Source: Mauremys mutica
Taxonomy: Eukaryota; Chordata; Testudines; Geoemydidae
DNA: 64,000 nucleotides
Reading direction: 5' to 3'
NCBI RefSeq assembly: GCF_020497125.1
Contig: NC_059084.1
Coordinates: 11,931,501-11,995,500, forward strand
Shown piece by piece: positions 59,344 to 64,000 of the stretch; positions within the stretch are counted from its first letter, which is position 1, and the number at the start of each line of letters is the position of its first letter. A program made the translations under genes and the position numbers. The notes under the pieces are model-generated. The model searched no databases. It saw nothing but the letters and a program-made list of their open reading frames with translations, and was not told the DNA's origin.

Positions 59344-62093
59344 GATCTGATCGGTGTGTGGGGCGAGGAGTCTGTGCTTTCGGAGCTGCACTCCAAAACA
59401 CGGAATGCGAAGACCTACGAGAAGGTCTCCAAAGCCATGAGAGACAGAGGATACAGGCGGGATGCAACGCAGCGCCGCGTGAAAATCAAGGACCCCAGAC
59501 AAGGCTACCAAAAAAATCAAAGCGGCAAACGGACGCTACGGAGCCTGCCACCACTGCCCCACCAGTGACCGTGGACTCTGACGATGGGACAGTGTCGACA
59601 GCCAGTTCCTCGGTGATGTTCGCGGACGGGGAAGATGAGGAAGGGTTTGTGGAGGACGAGGCAGGCGAGAGCGCTTACAACGCTGGTTTCCCCGACAGCC
59701 AGGATCTATTCATCACCGTCACGGAGATCCCCTACCAACCCTTCCCGGCCATGAACCCGGATCCTGAATCAGGGGAAGGAGCAGTCGGTAAGTGCTTTAA
59801 CCATGTTAACTTTTATTCTTAATATAACAGGAATCTGAAGTGTGTGAGAAGGAGGTCTCTCTATATATGGTGATAGAACAGAAATCCTCCTGGGAGATCT
59901 CCACGAAGCTCTCCTTCTGTTAATCGATAAGCATCAGCAGGAGGTTCCTGGGGAGAGCTGCCTTATTGGGTGCTCCGTGATAGCACCCTTTTCCGCGCGA
60001 GGCTTTCATGCGGTATTCAGGGAGCATTGCCTCACCGAGCACGGCTGCATAGGTCCGTGGTTCGTGATAGATTTCACGCAGCATGCGCTCTCTATCTCCT
60101 TCAGTGCCCGTCCTCACGGTGATCTCGCTAGGAGACTCATGCATCTAAGTAGTGGAATTACTGTTATGGTGCGCCTGGTCCAAAGTATTTTTAATAAATC
60201 CACGGACAGACGGCATAGCACAGACTCAGCACGCAGCTGCGTGACGAGCGTAACGGAAAGCCAAAGAATCAAATGGACACTCATGGAGGGAGGGGGGAAT
60301 GAGGACGCAAGGTATCCCACAGTTCCTGCTGTCTCCGAAAATCATTTGCATTCTTGGATGAGCTCCAAATGCTTCTAGGGTCAAACACAGTGTCTGCAGT
60401 GGGTCAGGGCATAGTTCGGCAATTTGCGCACACACCCCACCCACCACCAGAAGTGAAAACAATCCTCTGTTGACTCTTTTACATGTCACCCTATCTTTAC
60501 TGAATGCTGCAGATAGATGCGATGGTGCAGCACTCAACACCAACATCCTTGCTCCCCCCACGCTATGGATGGCTGATGGTACAAAAAGATGGGTATCCGT
60601 CCTCATCATCAGCCTATTGGCACATGGGGCAGTGCAAAAGGGCTGGTAACCATGCCGACTAGCATCAGTAAGGTCGATCAAGGGCGCCTGTCCCTAATTT
60701 TTCATGGCAGATGGTGCAATATGGCTGGTAACCGTCCTCATCATTGCAACAGGGGGCTGAGCTCCATCAGCCCCCACCCTTCATTGTAAATAAAAGATTC
60801 AATTGCCCCTGGACTAGCAGAGGGATGATGGGCTCCTTCATCCACACTCCTTAATGTCCTGCCTGGACTATCATTGCAGCTGGAGGCTTCCTTCCACTCA
60901 TTTCTCACAAACAAGTCACTGTGTCTTATTCCTGCATTCTTTATTACTTCATCACACAAGTGTTGGGACAATGGTATGGTAGCCCAGGAAGGCTGGGGTA
61001 AGAACGGAATGAACAGGTGGTGTTGTTGCAGGAGCACCCCCTGTGAATAGCATACAGCTCATAATTTATGCAGGATTGGACACAGAGCAGCGGTGCTCTC
61101 TGGTTCTATGATACAGTGGTTCTCTAGTACACTTGCCCATAATCTAGGCAGGACTGATTCTATTTTTAGATACCAAAAAGGAGGGATTGACTCAGGGAGT
61201 CATTCCCAATTTTTGCTTTTGCGCCCCTGGCTGCTCGGCCAGGGGCACTTATGACAGCACCAAATGGGGCAGTGCAAAAGGACAGGTAACCATGCCCATC
61301 TTATTACCATCTTGTTACCAATTTATGGTATGGTAGATGGTACAATATGGCTGGTAACCATCTCTGCTGTCATGCAAAAGCAAAAGCATGCTGCTGTGTA
61401 GCGCTGCTGGCCCGCCTCTGTCAGCGGCATCTAGTACACATACGGTGACATACACAAAAGGCAAAACTGTGTCCATGGTTGCCACGCTATGGCATATGCC
61501 AGGGCAATTCTGGGAAAACGGGCTTGAAATGATTGCCGTTGCTTTCACGGAGGAAGGAATGACTGGCGACATTTACCCAGAATCCACCGCGAAAATGATT
61601 TGTGCCCCAGCAGGCACAGGGGTCTCAACCCAGAATTCACAGAGACAGCCTAGACTCAGTTAATTGTTCGCAAAAATGTATCTTTGCAAGGAATTCACTC
61701 CCTGTTTCCCATCTCACAGCTTCCACTGTCTCCAGACCTGCCACAGCATCCCCCTCGCAGAGGCTGGCAAAGATTAGGCGGCGAAAGAAAAAGACAAGGG
61801 ACAAGATGTTCGAGGAACGTATGGGCTGCTACCTAGCAGAGGCGGACCAGCAGAGCCAGTGGAGGGAGACCGTCTCTCTGTGCCAGCGCTCACACAGCGA
61901 ACGGGAGGAGAGGTGGCGTGAGGAAGACAAGCAGGCGACTGAAACGCTGCTTGGACTAGTGAGGGAGCAAACGGACACGCTCAGGCGCCTTGTGGATGTT
62001 CTGCAGGACCGCAGGAGGACAGAGACACCCTGCAGTGTATCTGCAACCGCACTCCCCCGCCACAAAGTCCCATACCCCCCTCACCGAAAATAA
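59344..62093 (+). pseudogene. Harbinger Myb/SANT-like protein, two exons, broken
   Basis: Exon 1 (about 59344-59787) begins in a Myb/SANT-like domain (VWGEESVLSELHSKTRN, then TYEKVSKAMRDRGY and QRRVKIKD). It shifts frame near the A-run at 59509-59515, then continues as TVDSDDGTVSTASSS and an acidic stretch to a GTAAGT donor at 59788. Exon 2 (from the TCTCACAG acceptor near 61720 to TAA at 62093) is basic then coiled-coil-like (RLAKIRRRKKKTRDKMFEER, LLGLVREQTDTLRRLVDVLQ). The protein recruits the transposase to ends in this superfamily. The frame break makes it a pseudogene. Confidence 0.75.
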
Positions 62094-62974
62094 TCAGGAG
62101 GAGGGGCGGCCGGGACGTGAATACTGTCACTGCACCACAGCACAGTGCTCAAGTACCCAAAAGCTCTCATACCCTACATTTGCCGAAGTCCTTCACTTCC
62201 AGACTCACAGTAGTCCCAATCCCAGTCCCATCCCCTAACTGTCTACTTAATTAATAAAAATGATTTGCTGTTAATTACTGTTTCCGTTATGTTTTTTCAA
62301 AGAAGACTGTGTTTGAATGGGGGGCGTGGGGAAGGGGGTGGTTAATTGCATAGGACAGTCACCTTTCCCAGTGTACAGACACGGGGGCAGGATCAGCAGC
62401 GGGTCACACACACGGTGCAGTCAGTAGGCACCCTGGTCGTTATGGGAGGTGGTTTCCAGGATCTGTGTGGGCGGGGGAGATGTGACTTTGCAGCGGGGGA
62501 GGGCGGTTACAGATCTTATACAGCGGTCCTTGTCCTGGACCGCTGAGTCACGCAGCTGAGGAATCTGTATCCGTCCTTCTCCACCACAAGGTCACATATC
62601 CGCCCGCACACAGAATTCCATAAAGAGGGATGGCAGGCTCCGTTGAAAGAAGCATTCCGGCACTGCGGACCGCTCTAGGAGCAAGAGCCTGTCATTCCTT
62701 GAGTTTAGAGGCGGTCTTTACATCACCGCACACCCTACCCAGCACAGCCTGCGTCCCAGTTTCAACCCTTTCACGAAAAGTCATGAATAAAGAAACCTTT
62801 GTTAAGTAATAATGGGACATGTATTTTATTTTTACACGTGTGCTGGAAGTGGGGGTAACGGGGTAAACGGGGTATGTAACCGAAGAGGAGAGTCAACAGT
62901 AACTGGGTAAAGAAACAGGGGCAGGTTCAGCTTCTCTGTAAAGAAACTGAACAGTCACAGGTCACGCTGCTCGC

Positions 62975-63348
62975 TGCTCCCTGGTATTTGAAGAGTTCCT
63001 TGTCGCTGTCCCAGGCGCCTGTATAGGGCTTCATGAGCAAGTGCATTAGCGGGCAGGCTGGGTCCCCGAGGATGACTATAGGCATCTACACATCCACAAC
63101 AGTTATTTCGTGGTCCGGGAAGAAACTACCTTCCTGCAGGAGTCTGAGCAGCCCACAGTTCCTGAAAACACACGCATCATGAACCTTGCCCGGCCACCCG
63201 ACGTTGATGTTTGTAAAACGTCCCCTATGGTCCCCCAGTGCTTGCAGCACCATTGAAAAGTAGCCCAATTTCTCATCAGCTGACTGTGGAAGACGTGGAC
63301 GATAAAGTGCGAGGAGGAGAAAGCGGCGATGATCGCAGCGGGCTCCAT
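62975..63348 (-). pseudogene. Harbinger DDE transposase remnant
   Basis: A likely original start MEPAAIIAAFSSS (63348) is followed at once, in another frame, by the nuclease part GYFSMVLQALGDHRGRF and WPGKVHDACVFRNCGL. The HTH region and the first catalytic D are gone. The second D (in HDA) remains. A TAG at 63088-63086 cuts the frame, after which GDPACPLMHLLMKPYTG and KELF still read to about 62975. The third acidic residue (E) is missing. It cannot be active. Confidence 0.8.
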
Positions 63349-63871
63349 GCTTGCAGTGCTGTGGCGTCCGCGCTGTCACTGACCAGAAAAATGCACGAAC
63401 AGATTGCCCGCAGGCGCTTTCAAGGAGGTAGGGAGGGAGGTTGTGATTGACGGTTCAATGACGACACTTACCCCAAACCACCCTCGACACATTTCTCCCC
63501 CCAGCAGGCATTGGGGGCTCTACCCAGCATTCCAATGGGCAGCGGGGACTGCGGGAACTGTGGGATAGCTTCCCACAGTGCACCGCTTCCAAAGTCGACG
63601 CTGGCCCCGTGAATGTGGACTCAGAAATTCGAATTAGTGTATTTAGTATGGATACACAAATTCGACTTCATAAGGTCGAATCCACAAATTCGAACTAAGT
63701 TGATTCGAAATAGTCTTGTAGTGTAGACAAGGCCTGAGTAATCTGGAAGTAGGACTAATACAACAGACAATCAGAATAATAAATTGCCTTAGAAGAAAGA
63801 ACAAGCAGATTTGTTATCTTCATCTGGTTACATCCTTTTAGTCCATGAATTAAGAACAACACAATCTCAGG

Positions 63872-64000
63872 CCTGGGTTCAGGAAAGCACATGATTAACT
63901 TTGAAAACATATGCTTAAGTCTCACTGAAGTTGATGAGACTAATGCACATGCTTAAAGTGTTCTTCCTGAATTGAGATGGTTTCCTGAATCAGAGCCTAA
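63872..64000. repeat. Palindromic GGCCTGATTCAGGAAA repeat, cut by window end
   Basis: GGCCTGGGTTCAGGAAAGCA at left and GGTTTCCTGAATCAGAGCC at right are inverse. The middle carries CATATGCTTAAGTCTCACTG and GCACATGCTTAAAGTG. Confidence 0.65.

Larger units (their letters stand above)
58873..63734. mobile_element. PIF/Harbinger transposon, 4.86 kb, inactive
   Basis: The ends are inverted repeats (GGCATGGTCTACACTA at left; GGCCTTGTCTACACTA as inverse at right). A TGA on both sides (58870-58872, 63735-63737) is a plausible 3-bp target duplication. TTCGAATT-rich subterminal arms lie at both ends. It holds the expected two genes, a Myb/SANT-like DNA-binding protein (plus strand) and a DDE transposase (minus strand), in convergent order. 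Both are damaged. Such elements are abundant in turtles. Confidence 0.9.

Overview
This window is nuclear DNA from an amniote, and the repeats point strongly to a turtle. The marks are a tRNA-headed SINE with a CR1-like tail (27500-27664), CR1 LINE 3' ends, several hAT MITE families with 8-bp target duplications, 'GGGTATGTCTACACTGC' MITEs, palindromic 'TCCAAAGCCC' repeats, and a 4.9-kb PIF/Harbinger transposon. Most of the sequence is non-coding and AT-rich, with one clear CpG island. Genes are split into exons with GT-AG introns. No prokaryotic features and no CRISPR are present.

Two protein-coding genes can be assembled, both on the minus strand. RBM38 runs from 40509 (ATG) to 23621 (stop) in four coding exons: 40342-40509, 38958-39081, 38536-38590 and 23621-23921. 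It encodes a 215-residue single-RRM RNA-binding protein. Its first exon lies in the CpG island (about 40240-41000), and a good p53-type site (40071-40090) lies just inside intron 1. Intron 3 is 14.6 kb and holds most of the repeats between 24 and 38 kb. About 9 kb upstream, three exons (53169-53303, 51211-51268, 49544-50754) join in phase into a 467-residue, one-membrane-span protein. It carries the landmark motifs of the SPEM (spermatid maturation) family, and this is the most notable content of the window. In human the gene upstream of RBM38 is RAE1, in the same orientation, so the SPEM-like gene may sit between RBM38 and RAE1; no RAE1 exon is visible here.

Layout: 1-22.4 kb is the gene desert downstream of RBM38, with scattered MITEs, CR1, MIR and L2 remnants. 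22.5-41 kb is RBM38, its 3' UTR and its promoter. 41-49.4 kb is repeat-rich spacer with nested hAT, L2 and CR1 copies. 49.4-53.3 kb is the SPEM-like gene. 53.3-58.9 kb is spacer with a MIR and a hAT MITE. 58873-63734 is a dead Harbinger element with a Myb/SANT-like gene on the plus strand and a deleted DDE transposase on the minus strand. A tRNA-Val(CAC) relic with CpG decay lies in RBM38 intron 3 at 33789-33861.

All family assignments come from reading motifs by eye; no database search was possible. Splice sites were chosen by GT-AG, phase and family structure.
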